Positions 45,631-57,223 of a stretch of DNA of 64,000 nucleotides are shown here, in pieces. The position numbers and the translations under genes are program-made. The notes under the pieces were generated by a model, which did not search any database, was not told where the DNA came from, and worked only from the letters and a program-made list of their open reading frames with translations. Position 1 is the first letter of the stretch. Every line of letters starts with the position of its first letter. Location: the NCBI GenBank assembly GCA_030278955.1, contig JAOANR010000006.1, positions 8,207,915-8,271,914 on the forward strand, written 5' to 3'. Source of the stretch: Hygrophila difformis. Its lineage: Eukaryota; Streptophyta; Magnoliopsida; Lamiales; Acanthaceae.

Positions 45631-45902
45631 AAGCAATAATTTCATGTCCGGTCGCTCCGAATCTAGTCGAACTGAAGCTGGTTAGACATGGAAGAATGGG
45701 CTGAAACTCAAGCCTTCCATGGTTTTGGGCTTTGGCAGAGTCCAGGCCCGTGGCTTTTTTAATATGGAATCTTCTTCATATTGGGCCCAAACAAATTGTG
45801 GTTCTCCATTGGGATTAATGCTAGTAAGCTATTGAAAAATAATTTTGTCTCAATAATTTTGTCTACTTTTTCTTTTGCACATAATTCAATACGCTTATAA
45901 TA
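45631..45902. other. Short spacer without recognised features
   Basis: Nothing can be named between the compound element's duplication and the Stowaway pair. Confidence 0.4.
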
Positions 45903-46160
45903 CCTCCGTCTCGGTATTTTTGTTACGAATAGATTTTTGACAATATTCACTGTTTAAATTTGATTCAAATTTTTTTATTATAGCTATGTAAGAAAAAACA
46001 TAGTTAAGTGAGATCTTGTTAGATTCGTCTAATCTTGTAGCTTTAGACAATTAACTTTTTATAACTTTTGTTGTACATAATTTAAGTTATTAACCGTTAA
46101 AAAGGTGTATCGGCATACGTATTGGGCGGGTCCGTAACAAACATAATGAGAAGGAGGAAG
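45903..46160. mobile_element. Stowaway MITE, first of a close pair
   Basis: It starts CCTCCGTCTCGG after TA and ends GAAGGAGGAAG before TA. The core includes AGTTAAGTGAGATCTTGTTA and GATTCGTCTAATCTTGTAGC. Its length is 258 bp. Confidence 0.8.
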
Positions 46161-46172
46161 TATAATATTATA

Positions 46173-46445
46173 CTTCCTCCATTTTCTTAGCTTTGCAACA
46201 TTGGTATTTTTTGCACTATTCATAGTTTAACTTTGTCTCAAATTTTTATATCTCAAAATCGGTATGAGTAAAAATTATATAAAATATATATTTTAAAACT
46301 ACACTATTAGACGATTCTAATAAAACTATACTTGACTATTTTTTTTCTTCTTGCATCAATACAATAATATTGAGTTAAAATTAAACAATGATAAATGAAC
46401 AGTGTCAAAAGCCAAATGTAGCCAAAATTATTGGGACTGAGGAAG
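46173..46445. mobile_element. Stowaway MITE, second of a close pair
   Basis: It starts CTTCCTCCATTTTC after TA and ends GGGACTGAGGAAG before TA, 12 bp away from the previous copy. Its core is in the opposite orientation to that of its neighbour (GACGATTCTAATAAAACTAT). Confidence 0.8.
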
Positions 46446-46584
46446 TATATTATAGTAACAAAATTCAAATTTGATTATTAGAGATGGAAGATTTTTAAAA
46501 TTTAACAAAGAACACAATAATTAAATTATATATGGAAGATTTTTATTGTGTTTATTTTTGGTAAATAAATTACATTGGATCCAA

Positions 46585-46690
46585 TACTAATTTCTCGATG
46601 TCTCTCCCAAAGCAGTTTTTGGCATACACAAGGCTCGAACCCGAGGCTTTGCTTAAGCGACTAGAACCTTAATCCAATGAAGTCAACTGT
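46585..46690 (-). mobile_element. tRNA-derived SINE-like sequence
   Basis: On the minus strand TTCATTGGATTAAGG (near 46680) resembles an A box, and CTCGGGTTCGAGCC (46644-46631) is a good B box. It is followed by TTGTGTATGCCAAAAACTGC and GGGAGAGACATCGAG. This matches the plan of plant SINEs. The 3' tail and duplication are unclear. Confidence 0.6.
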
Positions 46691-47957
46691 TGTTGGTAAA
46701 GGCAATGGAATTTATTGAATTTTATTATAAAAAGAAATGTATAAATAAGAATTATTTTTGTAATACAAACATCAAAAGCTCTAACTTTTTAAACAATATC
46801 TTAAACCTCTAACTCTCTAAGGCTTTTGTTTGGAGATATTAGTTTGAAAGGAAAAGAAAGGAATGGAAAGAAAATAGGATTAAGTCTATAGATAAATCCA
46901 AACTTTTCCTTCCTTTTCCGCTTACTTCCAAATAATTTTATTTCTATTCAAATAATTTTAATCCATATAATTTCTTTTATTATATTCCTTGAATTTCTTG
47001 GTTCACCTATAAAATTATTGTGTGATCACGAATGTCAACGTTTACCTAAGAAAGATTATCGTGTGATCATAATTAAAAAATAGAGAATTAATAATCCAGT
47101 CTCTTTGCCTTCCTCCTTATAATTTGTATTGTACCAATTCTTTTAAGCAAAAGTCCCGGCTTCATATAACCAAAAAAAAAAAAAGGAATTAATAAGTTAA
47201 ATAAAATATTTTTAAAATAAAACATTGTGTATTTAGCATTTTCATTATTATTTTAAGTAAGTCAAATAATTAAAAATTATTTGAAAAGAACTTAGGTTGG
47301 TTTAGTATTAACATTTTCATATATTTTTTTTTAAACAGACATTTAGTTGTCAGCAAAAAGTGTGGAAACCATGTAAATAATAAAAGAATAAAATAGAGTG
47401 ATATGGGGAAGGTAGGAAATCTTGTTAGCATTTTCATGTTTAAATGTTGGTCTAAATTGTAACCATGTATAAGAAAAAGTAAAAAACCTATTTTTAAGCC
47501 TAAATTACTCCAGCTTTATCTAATTCACTTTTTCATCTTTTTAATTATTGAGCAAATTAGAATCATAACATGCATGGTTAGATTCCTTGATAATAGCAAA
47601 TTTAAAATAAAAAACAATTAAATCACGAAATAAATAAATAAATGTGATGATATGTGCCACAGGTCCGTGAAAAATTTAATACTTGTAAAAAATTAATGTT
47701 TAATATGGCTTTTTTAAATTTTACTTTAAAAAAAAATAAAAAAATGAACCACTAGAATTTGGAATGGACTCAGGTTCCATCAGCATCGATCTATCGACTA
47801 TCATTATTACCAAGCCATTTTCACCTCTTTATTTTCTGTAATTTCTAATCTCTGGTTAGTAAAAAGCCATAGTGGAAAATGTAGGCCTGGACTTGAATTA
47901 AATAAGAGTCCAATGCAGCATGTTATTAAACAACAGTAAATTTCAAATCCCCTTATA
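46691..47957. other. AT-rich intergenic sequence
   Basis: Only short frames and simple A/T runs are present. No gene or element ends are recognised. Confidence 0.4.
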
Positions 47958-48205
47958 CTTCCTCTGTCGTTTTTAAATTGAGTCATTTGCATAATAATAA
48001 TTATTTATTGAGTAATTTTGATCAATTTTTTTAACATAATATATATATATATATAAATTAAAACATATACATAGTTAAGTGAAATTTTGTTAAATTCGTC
48101 AAATTACATAATTTTAGAATATCAATTTTTTATAATTTTAATTTATATATAATACGATTTATTATTGATTAAAAATATTCATTTAATTACGGAAAATACA
48201 GAAAT
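47958..48205. mobile_element. Decayed Stowaway MITE
   Basis: It starts CTTCCTCTGTCG after TA and contains the family core (AGTTAAGTGAAATTTTGTTA, then AATTCGTCAAATTACATAAT). The right terminus is worn away near 48205. Confidence 0.6.
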
Positions 48206-48650
48206 AATACAATTATTTAAAATATAAATAAGTATTATTAATTTACATTAATTGATCAGTGATTATATTCATGATTAGCTAACCATAGGTTAACATCTTA
48301 ATTGATATTCTTAGGCATTACTCAATCATTTACCCTTATTAAATAGAGTGATGATAAAGGGCACACATCTCAATCCTAAATTCAATATACACAATATGCA
48401 TTGTTTATTAATTGTGAGTCATGAAAACAAATATAGAAAGTAGCTTATTTTGTTGGCAATTGCAATCTGACAAAAATGTAAGGATGATGTCATCTGGAAA
48501 TGTTACTAATTGTATTCTCTCTTATTTTTTTTTTCTTCAAGTATTGGATAGTTTGGTGCACAACTAGCACTTTATTATACACAATACATGTGTGGCAACA
48601 AAAAAGTTGACTTGAGCAATTGTTCGTTTTCTTCTATACATGTGTAAACT
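48206..48650. other. AT-rich upstream flank of the unknown small gene
   Basis: No element ends or exons are recognised. The part next to 48650 is the likely promoter. Confidence 0.35.
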
Positions 48651-48652
48651 AC

Positions 48653-48663
48653 AAGTCTATATA
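48653..48663 (+). promoter_or_regulatory. Probable TATA box of the unknown small gene
   Basis: GTCTATATATAATTTCC (TATA core about 48656-48664) lies roughly 115 bases before the ATG at 48774. The intervening sequence is CT-rich and A/C-rich like a plant leader. Confidence 0.45.
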
Positions 48664-48773
48664 TAATTTCCTGATTATATACGCCACCACTGTCTACCAC
48701 CTAAGCACCCCTTACTTACTGCCCCTTCACCTCAACACACTTCATTTCTACAATCGACGATTCTGATCATCAG

Positions 48774-49938
48774 ATGTCTAATTATCAAACTCAAGAATTG
48801 CAAGAGAAAGGAAGTCATAATACCTCTGTTTCGGCCACAGAATCTGACAGTTTCGTGGTCAACATTGAATACCTGAAATTCAATTCTGAAGCAAGTGAAA
48901 ATTTCAATCAGTATCCTGCTGCAATCTTACCATTTTTCGTTCTTTTAGCAAGAACAATTTTTTCTGCTTGTTAGCTATGGAAAATTTATTTTACTTTTAT
49001 GATATGAAGTTGCAGGGACAACTTTCAAGCAAAGAATCTATCAGAGGTATTGAGCAGGAAATAATCCCAACTTGTATTAACCAGAGACATGGAGGCATTC
49101 TTGCAACTTCAGATTTTCCAGGTAGAGTCTCTGCCTTATAGTATTAGTGTCCTGGCTTAGACATGTGGATCAAGAGCCTCTCAATATTTGTATCCTTAGC
49201 TGTAAGATGTCCTAGTACATGTTTTTCATTTACGGCTCAAAGATTTTAACATCTTCAAGACTTCAAATTAATACTGGCACTTTATCATGATTTTATCATC
49301 CTCAAGTATCTCGCTCCCAGATAGGGAGGCTTGATAGCTAGTCTATGAAAAACTGCAGCTAAGTTGTATGAAAGTAGAATGACCGAAAAGTCAGTGACAG
49401 AGGTGGGGATGCCCCCATGCCAAGTCCGTCACCAAATTGGCACCAAGAGTGTGAACCCCTCTTCAAGAGTTGGATTCGGCTATTCTCATCCTAAAATGTA
49501 TCTTGGTCCTAGAAGGATTCTTCTTATCTTCTCAACTCTGTAAGTTTTGATTTCATTGACGACATTCATAAATTACAGGGATCGTAATTCATAATGGTCT
49601 TATGAACTGTTTCAGGTCAAGCATTGGAACTATCCTACTCATATACTTCACTATATCCATGGGCAAATTCAGCAGGTACAACAGCAGTCTAAATTAATCA
49701 TAAAAGAGAAGGATTAAAGAATTGGCACCTGGAGCTGGGGCGTAAATCCATGGATCTTCCCTTTAATCTTTAGCACTTGAATTTTCCTGTCCTACAAGAA
49801 ACTTCATGTCATCAAATTCCATAAACTCTTGGTGATTTTCAGATAGGTAACAATATAAAATGATTTCGTATTGTAGTCATTGACCGCGAAGATAATGCAA
49901 GCGAGGAATTCTGGCATGCTAAGCTTCTGGATATGTAG
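48774..49938 (+). CDS. Unknown small plant protein, several exons, 5' structure unresolved
   Basis: I do not recognise this gene. The first exon starts MSNYQTQELQEKGSHNTS and continues SATESDSFVVNIEYLKFN. Three downstream exons join in phase: 49016-49121 (GQLSSKESIRGIEQEIIPTC...), 49616-49675 (GQALELSYSYTSLYPWANSA) and 49877-49938 (IDREDNASEEFWHAKLLDM, stop). Each has AG before it, and the two internal ones have GT after. The donor of the first exon is the problem: the obvious GTATCC at 48911 gives the wrong phase for 49016, and an in-phase GT at about 48857 is weak. An alternative is a start at 48977 (MENLFYFYDMKLQG) running into the second exon. The product would be small, soluble, Ser/Glu-rich, with no signal peptide or membrane helix. 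Confidence 0.45.
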
Positions 49939-50200
49939 TTTGAGGTTTCTACACTTTTCACACATCTAAATAGATGGATTTATCAATTTGTAGCATAAAC
50001 AGCTTCTTTATATAGATGCAGTCGATAATATATACACTGAATCATCGCACAACTAAACAAGCTCTAACACAAAAAATAACTAGGAAATTCAAAAACTAGG
50101 AAAGATCACGATCCTTTCTTTGTAACACAAAAGATAAAAACAGGGAAAGAGTTCAGGAACCATCTTCATTGGAGTCTGAAAACCATAAACATGCTGAATA

Positions 50201-51780
50201 TTAGTAGCGCCTAGAAATTCTTGGCATCGAGCATTTATTTTTCCTGTCATGGTAAAGCCTCAGTATAATTGCAGCAGTTTCTTCAATAGCCTTTCCCGTA
50301 ACCTCTGCAATCAAAGAAACCAGTTAAGTGAAATGTGAAATCAATACTTGGGGTCACATATGAAGTCTGAAAGAATTCCAACTCCAACACACCTATGACA
50401 GGCCAGATAGGATTTTGCTGAAAGATTTTACTAGCATAATCCAGTTCTTGCCGGACAGAATCCATACCAGAATAGCTGCTCCATGATTCTTCAACTAAGC
50501 CCATTGTCTTCGCCCTAGCTCTTCTAATTGTGTGCAGGACAACAGGATTTATCATGAGTGCAAATACCTTCTCAGGGTCTACCTCAAAAAGACTCATGGG
50601 CAAATCTACATTCATCACAATCGGCACATTCGCCACTTTGTACCCTTTCTGAGCCAGATATATTGACAACGGTGTCTTCCCAGTTCGCGACACACCAGTT
50701 AGGACGATATCTGCATTCCGCAGATTCTCGGGCAGGGCACCATCGTCCTGCTTTATAGTGAACTCAATTGCCTCAATTCTATTGAAGTATTCCTCACTGA
50801 GTGAGTGTGTCCTTCCCGGAGCCCAGCGTGAAAGTCCTGAAGGCGAGACGCCAAGATGAGCTGCAATCGACTCTGTAATGGGACCTAGCACATCAAGAGA
50901 GGTCACGCCCCAACGCTCGCAAGCTTGTTTTGCAGAATCAGCCATCGAAGGATCAGCTAAAGTATAAACAAGCATTGCTCCCTCCTTGGCCGCTTGTGCA
51001 ATGATTTCCAGCAATCTTTCAACATCATCAATCTTGAAGAAGCATAAAAACATATAGGCAATTAAATTCCAACCACTAAATACAATTCAATTCCAGCCAT
51101 TGATTACAAATCTACACATAACAATATGAATCCGAAGAAAATGCAAAATGTCCCATAAAGTTCGCTGCATTTTAATACTAGTACTCAGTAGCAGGCCTGA
51201 TTAACATTTCTAAGACTCATGTCATATTCTTTTTCCCATTAAGGCCTACAGTCTGAACAAAGCATCATGATTTTGCTCAATCAACAATTCTTACCCCTGA
51301 AAATAAATGCGTGTTGACGGCGCAGTTTCGGTCGACCAAACAGTGCTCGAACTGCCCCAACGCCGCGTTAACGGAGTTCTCCACAGTCCACCCGGTGCCG
51401 TCCGACACCATGTATATCGACTTCGCCGCCTCCTTCACAAACTCCCCGTCGCTTCCGCTGTCGCTGCCAGGAGAAAGCGGCTGGAGCTCACTTCCGATAC
51501 TATTCTCGCCATCAACAATAACGTCAAGCGAAGAATCAGACGGCGCACCCTTCAGATCAGATTGCCTCTGAACCGGCCGGTTCAATTTCCTGCCGGACCT
51601 AACCGCGCGAGCCCGCGACCACCGACTTAACCGAGGGCTCGATTTGATTCTCCGAGATTGCGATTCGTTGGGAGACAGCGGCTCGGAGGTCGTCGGCGAA
51701 GGAGGACATGATTTAGAGTTGGAGAGGGGCGTCGCCGCCGGCGGAATGTTCGACATAGATAGCGCGAGGGAAGAGATCAT
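50201..51780 (-). CDS. RP1: Pyruvate, phosphate dikinase regulatory protein, chloroplastic
   Basis: This bifunctional kinase/pyrophosphorylase (DUF299 family) inactivates PPDK in the dark by ADP-dependent phosphorylation of a Thr and reactivates it in light by Pi-dependent dephosphorylation, in the plastid stroma. Three exons, 51780-51295, 51032-50393 and 50304-50201 (complement), join in phase to about 409 residues. Residues 1-100 are Ser/Pro/Arg-rich and serve as a transit peptide. The domain starts [20 protein letters not shown]. It continues through [20 protein letters not shown], the P-loop GVSRTGKT (about 275-282) and the conserved ending [16 protein letters not shown]. The tail after the domain is short ([16 protein letters not shown]). 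The gene is complete and all family motifs are intact. It is divergent from its GA 2-oxidase neighbour, and no functional link is implied. Confidence 0.93.
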
Positions 51781-52829
51781 TCTGGATAGGATATTTTGGT
51801 CGGGCGGATTGAATTTGTTCCAAAAAACGAATGCGGGAATCCACCGGTGGTGAAAATCGGATCCGAAAATTTGGAATTGGCAATGGGAACCGGCAACGGT
51901 GTTTGTGTGTGGAGGAAAATAAAAAAAGAAAATAAGGATATGGGAAAACGGGATTCACCAGAACTTTAGACCTTGGACACTGTCGTTATCATTATACTGA
52001 CACGGGGAATCTCGTCAGCGTTTGAACCATTATGAAATGGAGAAATTCATTTTTCTGACTAGAAAATGGCTGCATTCGGTGCCTAAATTTTGCAGCATGT
52101 TTTGGACTTTAACGTTGGACTATATACCAGAGTATTCGAACCCTAACTGCCATCTTATTAGTCAGGCAAAATCAAAACTCTCCTCCCATCTTCATCATTA
52201 TCATTTTTTAATATAATTTTTTTTTTCTCAACAGCCACTAGGAATAATTTTAATTTTATTATAGATAATTAATATGTAATCCATCAATGAACATAATAAT
52301 TAGAATATTTTTATTTATGTTTAAATTATTGTAATATATACATCAACCTTTTACAATAATAGTAATCATTATATTTAGGATCGATTTTTGGAATTTGATA
52401 GTGTTTATAATTTGTGGTTAATTTTAAAATACTAAAACATATGCATAAAAATCAAAACTTCAATACAAAATACTCCCAATTTGTAGCTTTCAATTCTAAA
52501 CTTTAATCTCAAATTTTAGACTTTCTTTGATTAATGATTAGAAGTGTTCCCAAAATCTGGCAAGTGGGTATTCCGTTTTATTATGGACGAACTTGTATGT
52601 CCTGATGCCAAGCAGTATTGAAAGAGAAAACTTGTTCTCAGCCAAACCTTAAAAAAAATGTAAAGATTAATTTGCTTATTATGAAGATAACTTCATATAC
52701 TCACTTATAAGTACATCCAAAAAAACATTCAAAATACATGGAAGAAAAATAAAATAAAATAAAATATAAACACGCATGATGCCAAAGACGACCATAGTAG
52801 TAGTATTTGTGAATGATGATGATGAGTGG
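51781..52829. other. Intergenic region between RP1 and the GA 2-oxidase gene
   Basis: The first 200 bases are the RP1 leader and promoter. The last part is the 3' flank of the GA 2-oxidase gene. The middle is AT-rich with no recognised element. Confidence 0.4.
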
Positions 52830-54006
52830 TCATGGGTGATCAGTTTGAACGCGAAACCTGGGGAGACCAATTTTGCGTCCCAAAATCTTGACGTCCTGTT
52901 CCACCTGTTTCCTGTATTCCCCGAAACTGAAACTCGTGTAGATGCTGGCAGTGGCTGTCGTCTCTATGACTGTTTCATAGGAGGGGCAGAAGAAGTAGGC
53001 CATGGAGAATCTCTCCTTCACTGGATTCGCCACCACTCTGTGCTCCACGCTCCTGTACACGTCATTGCTCCATGCCTGAAACAGGTCTCCGATGTTGATG
53101 ATGAGTGCCTCTGGATTGGGCCTCACCGCGAACCACTTGCCGTCTCTGACCAGCTGCAGCCCTCCCACGTCGTCCTGCTGCAAAACTGTTATGAAATCAC
53201 TATCCGTGTGGGGCATTATTCCATACATCATATTATTAGCAGCATCGGCAGGGCACGCCGGGTATCGGTTCAGCCGGAGGTAGCATGTGCTCGGCACGCA
53301 CGTCTCCCGGAAATACCTCGCCGACCCTTGGCATATTTCCTCCGCCAATATGTCCACGATCCTATGCGCCAGCCCGGACACCATCACAGTGAACTGCTCC
53401 ATTACCAAGCTGATCATGGGAAGGGCCAATGGGATATATATAGACACACAAAACCAGAACTAAAATTAATACTACTTCTACTACTTAAATAACTTTGTGA
53501 GTGACTAATTAATTTTTTGATGCAAAAAAAAATGAAAATTTTTTGTACGTATTATTATTATTATTACACCTGAGGGTGTCGAGGTTGTCCGAGCCTAACA
53601 CGTCGCTGAGCGACACGTGGAAGGCTTCGGACCAGGACAGCTGATTTAGTGAAGTGGCGGAAGGCGTCCCCCAACGGTAGCTACCGGGAGAGAAGTTGAG
53701 GCCCGTGGAATTCGTCTTGTCCTTAAAGGGCTTCTTGAATAGCTTCACTTGCTCTGCCCGCATTCTTTCTAATATCTCCGGCGAGATCCCGTGGTTTATT
53801 ACCTGGAAGAATCCCCATTCCCGCGATGCACAACATATCTGCTTCTTACACGCCTGCCTACTTTTCACGTCCCCGAGGTACAAATGGTTGAGATCGATGA
53901 TCGGCAGCTCGCATTCCTCCGACTCCACGGGGGAGAATTCCAGGGACTTGTCGTCGAACAGATTCTTATACGTCGCCTGCAATGGAGGATCGGGCGATTC
54001 TTCCAT
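52830..54006 (-). CDS. Gibberellin 2-beta-dioxygenase, C20-type (GA2ox8-like)
   Basis: This cytosolic 2-oxoglutarate/Fe(II) dioxygenase would hydroxylate gibberellins at C-2 and so inactivate them. Two exons, 54006-53570 and 53409-52830 (complement), give about 338 residues. The 159-bp intron starts GT and ends CAG, and the phase is kept. The N-terminal domain has ELPIIDLNHL and REWGFFQVINHGIS. The catalytic domain shows RLNRYPACP, the iron ligands H213, D215 (MPHTDSDF) and H269 (SVEHRVVAN), and the 2-oxoglutarate-binding R279 and S281 (RFSMAYF). The ending KIGLPRFRV resembles C20-GA2ox enzymes such as GA2ox8 more than C19 types. This subclass acts on C20 precursors (GA12, GA53). The dioxygenase fold is certain; the substrate class is inferred. 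Confidence 0.85.
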
Positions 54007-54368
54007 TCTTACTGCAGACTGATGATGCAGGAAACATCAATCCATTCAAAATCAGAAAGAAAAAAAAAACGATCAAAAACGTAATATGGCAATCAAGAAA
54101 TTAAAAAATAAGAGAGTGTCGTGTGTTGTGTTTGTCGTCGATGAATAACAAAGGTCTATCCTTATTACGACACGGCTTTAATTAGTCAGATAAAAATAAA
54201 TAAATCTTGCTTACTTGGCCGAGATCTGAGCCGTTCACGGACGCCACCATCGGTATTGATCCTCTGACAACCGTTGATTATAATCTGCAACAGATTATTT
54301 AGTACAGTGAGGGCAGATCTCAAACACGGGTCAATTTTGGCAACTGAACAGCAAGTTAGGGGGGCATT

Positions 54369-54391
54369 ATTTGTCAACTTTGTTGACAAAT
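54369..54391. promoter_or_regulatory. W-box palindrome upstream of the GA 2-oxidase gene
   Basis: ATTTGTCAAC and GTTGACAAAT form a perfect 10-bp inverted repeat around TTT. Each arm contains the W-box core TTGAC, the binding site of WRKY factors. It lies about 365 bases before the start codon, beside a TTTATAAA sequence that could serve as TATA box. Function is inferred from sequence and position. Confidence 0.45.
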
Positions 54392-57091
54392 TTATAAACT
54401 TTTATCTGCCACTGGTTTCTATCCTGGTTGTGTAATTAATTAAGACAGTACAAGTACTATAAAGGCAGCTTGTAAGAATAAAGGCAATATAGAATTAAAA
54501 CACGAACCAATTAAGGGTTGTTTACTGAGGAAGTAATAAAGAAATTCGTAAAGTAGACTCACATTGGAAAGAAAGGTGGAGGAGAAGAACGTACAAGGAA
54601 TTGAAACAGGCTTTCTTTTACCTCCTAGGAGAAATTAAAGCAAAAGCATATTGTGGCAGTACAACTACTGCATTAGTTGTAGTGCAAAGGGGGCAGATAT
54701 TTATGGAGGAAAATAAGAAAAATAATGGGGCCATTATTTTCAATAATCATATGCGATGAAAAAAGGAAAAAAGAATGGGCTAAAAATGTGTTAAAATAGA
54801 GGAACACGTTGCCCACAATTTAATCACAAATTGCTGCAAGTAGTAAGGCATGAGGTGAATTAACCTGGCTCTCTGTGGGGTAAAAAAAACAGTATCAAAG
54901 TTAGTTTTCAATAACTTATTATGACATTGGTAGTGAGTGACCAATAATTCATAGATCCATATATGTGGTTGGCTCTACCATAAACCACTATGGTTCGTTA
55001 TTATTGTGCAGACATTAGATAATAGCCCAGTACAAGTAGCTAGCTAGCTAGGAGGATTCTTGAAACTATAGTATTCAATTTAATCATATACTCTCTCAAT
55101 GCATTGATTGATATAGTAGTGTAATAAGTAGTAAGCTAACTAAAATTTTGATTGAATTAATCATCTTAATAAGATATAATACTATCATCCTATATATCCT
55201 AGCTATCTTTAGCCCACAGAATATAATTTTTATAAGAGGAAGAAAAGGTGTGTGTAAGTCCTGATTACCTTTTATGGAAATTATGGAGAGAACATGGGAC
55301 ATGCCATTGCCAGTGGTGTGTTTTCCCTTTTCAGTACCTAAAGAAAATTAATAATAATAACAAGTTAAAATAAATCAAAGTGTGAACAAGGAATTCGGTT
55401 GTTGGTTCAATGTATTCTATAATAATGTCATTTTGGCTTTGGGATAAGACACCATAATCAGTTTAAAGCATCATTCCAATTTGAAAAAGCAAGCAGGGCC
55501 GGGCCTGGGAATCTATCATTCAAATTCATTTAATCTGTACGATCTTGTCTACGGTTGGTATAATAAAGCTTAATCATTACTTCATTTATTTATGGTCAAT
55601 TAATTACTAATATTAAGAGTGGAAACTGGAAAGTTTGATGGATCGTGTTATTCAAATAAAATTTGCCATTTGCAGTAGGTAGGGTTTGTACAAACACATC
55701 GGTTCAATAAGGTTCTATGGTCTGAATTTTATTGCCCAAAGAGATTTGACGTACGTGTGTTGACAGCAGCACATTAACTATATTGGAAATATCTCACAAC
55801 ACCATGAGATGTCGTCTGTAAAAGGATCTCTATGTACGAAGTTGCAACTAGTTGCTTTTTTTTAGGTTTGGTTATACTATATTCGTATAATCAATGCAGT
55901 ATGGGGCTTAATTACATCTTTAATTTGGGTCATATTCTGAAATGCATGTACTATATACTTCATCAAATAATGCTTCTTCTTCGGTGGATAAAATACTCAT
56001 CAGTGGATTATCGCAATATGGAATGGTTGAATGATTATTGAATCCTCTCGTTCCACGTAGCATCTCTATGTCACCTTTGTGTATGAAACACATATAGCGT
56101 GAGTATTGTCACATTATTATTACATGCTGCCACGCAGCGCTGAGTTGATCGATGGCCAGACCAGCACATGCTCTCTGCCCATTCAAAACTACAATTGCAT
56201 TATTATTATTGAATTGTCCCTTAGATATTATAGTAACTCGATTGATTTTCAAATTGATGTGTTTTATGTCTTGTCTTTCAAGAATTTATAAAATCATTCA
56301 TACAATTGCCCCCACTCCTCCTGATAGTGCTCCATAACTCCAAATCGTGTCTATTACTCCTCTTTTTTTTAAAAGAAAAAAAATAAAAAAAATCGTGCAA
56401 TAATGTGTTTTTTTTTTTTATCAGAGGCCCCAGGGGCCCGGGTGGGGGAAAATCAAGCCATGATATGATTTTGAATCTGGGCATTTACTAAATTGCTTTC
56501 TATAATTAATTCCTCAGAGAGCGAGAGATGGAATATTTTTTGGTTGACATTGTCACTAACTTCGTCACAAACTTTGAAAATGTTGGTGGCGACAATGGCG
56601 CGGCGGCCTAGTGGCCAGTGGGGGCGCCGGAGTCTTGGTGGGTCCATTATAAGGACTGAATGTTTCATTTCATACATAAGGAGAATGCCGACAGAGAGTT
56701 TTTAAAGTTTGAATCTTGATGCGGTTGCGGTTATTACAGTTGGGTAGAGTCACGACCCCTATCCTATCTACTCTGAATCTCTGGATCTGTGAATAATTAA
56801 ATACCCCATCACTAAACATTCTTTTAATTTAATAGTAATTGTGAATAACTTGCATCCCCATGTTCCTTGTGTTTGAATGGAAGGATGTAAGAGGATGGAT
56901 TTTAAATTCATCATATGCCAAATCATTTGGTGTCGATCGAATACAAAAGAATTTTAATAAATGGATGTTAAAATACTGAGGTCCCAATCCCATTATGGAT
57001 GGCTCTTATTTTATTTTTTATATTTATTATCAAAAATAAATAGTTACATTCAACGAAGAGTACCTTAAAATAAAGGATAGTTATAAATAAT
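54392..57091. other. Long intergenic region upstream of the GA 2-oxidase gene
   Basis: No exon set or complete element is recognised. A short GC-rich island at 56590-56645 (GGCGCGGCGGCCTAGTGGCC) stands out from the AT-rich surroundings but encodes nothing I can name. The right end is the LINE insertion site. Confidence 0.4.
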
Positions 57092-57094
57092 AAA

Positions 57095-57108
57095 ACATGA
57101 CTGAAATT
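57095..57108. repeat. LINE target-site duplication, left copy
   Basis: ACATGACTGAAATT is identical to 62822-62835. Preceding A's may extend it. Confidence 0.9.
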
Positions 57109-57223
57109 ACACGATTAAGGAATTAAAATAGTAGTGGTATAGGGGGAGTTTAAAATTTTCTCTCCAAGAACCCTCGCCTTCTTCTTGTTTTTTTCTTCTT
57201 TGATTTCTTTGCTTTTCCCCTCT

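Noticed and set aside
52776..53492. Long plus-strand frame opposite the GA 2-oxidase gene
   Set aside because: The minus strand carries all dioxygenase motifs; the plus frame is an antisense shadow.
56590..56645. GC-rich island as a tRNA or gene fragment
   Set aside because: No tRNA fold, frame or splice signal could be supported.
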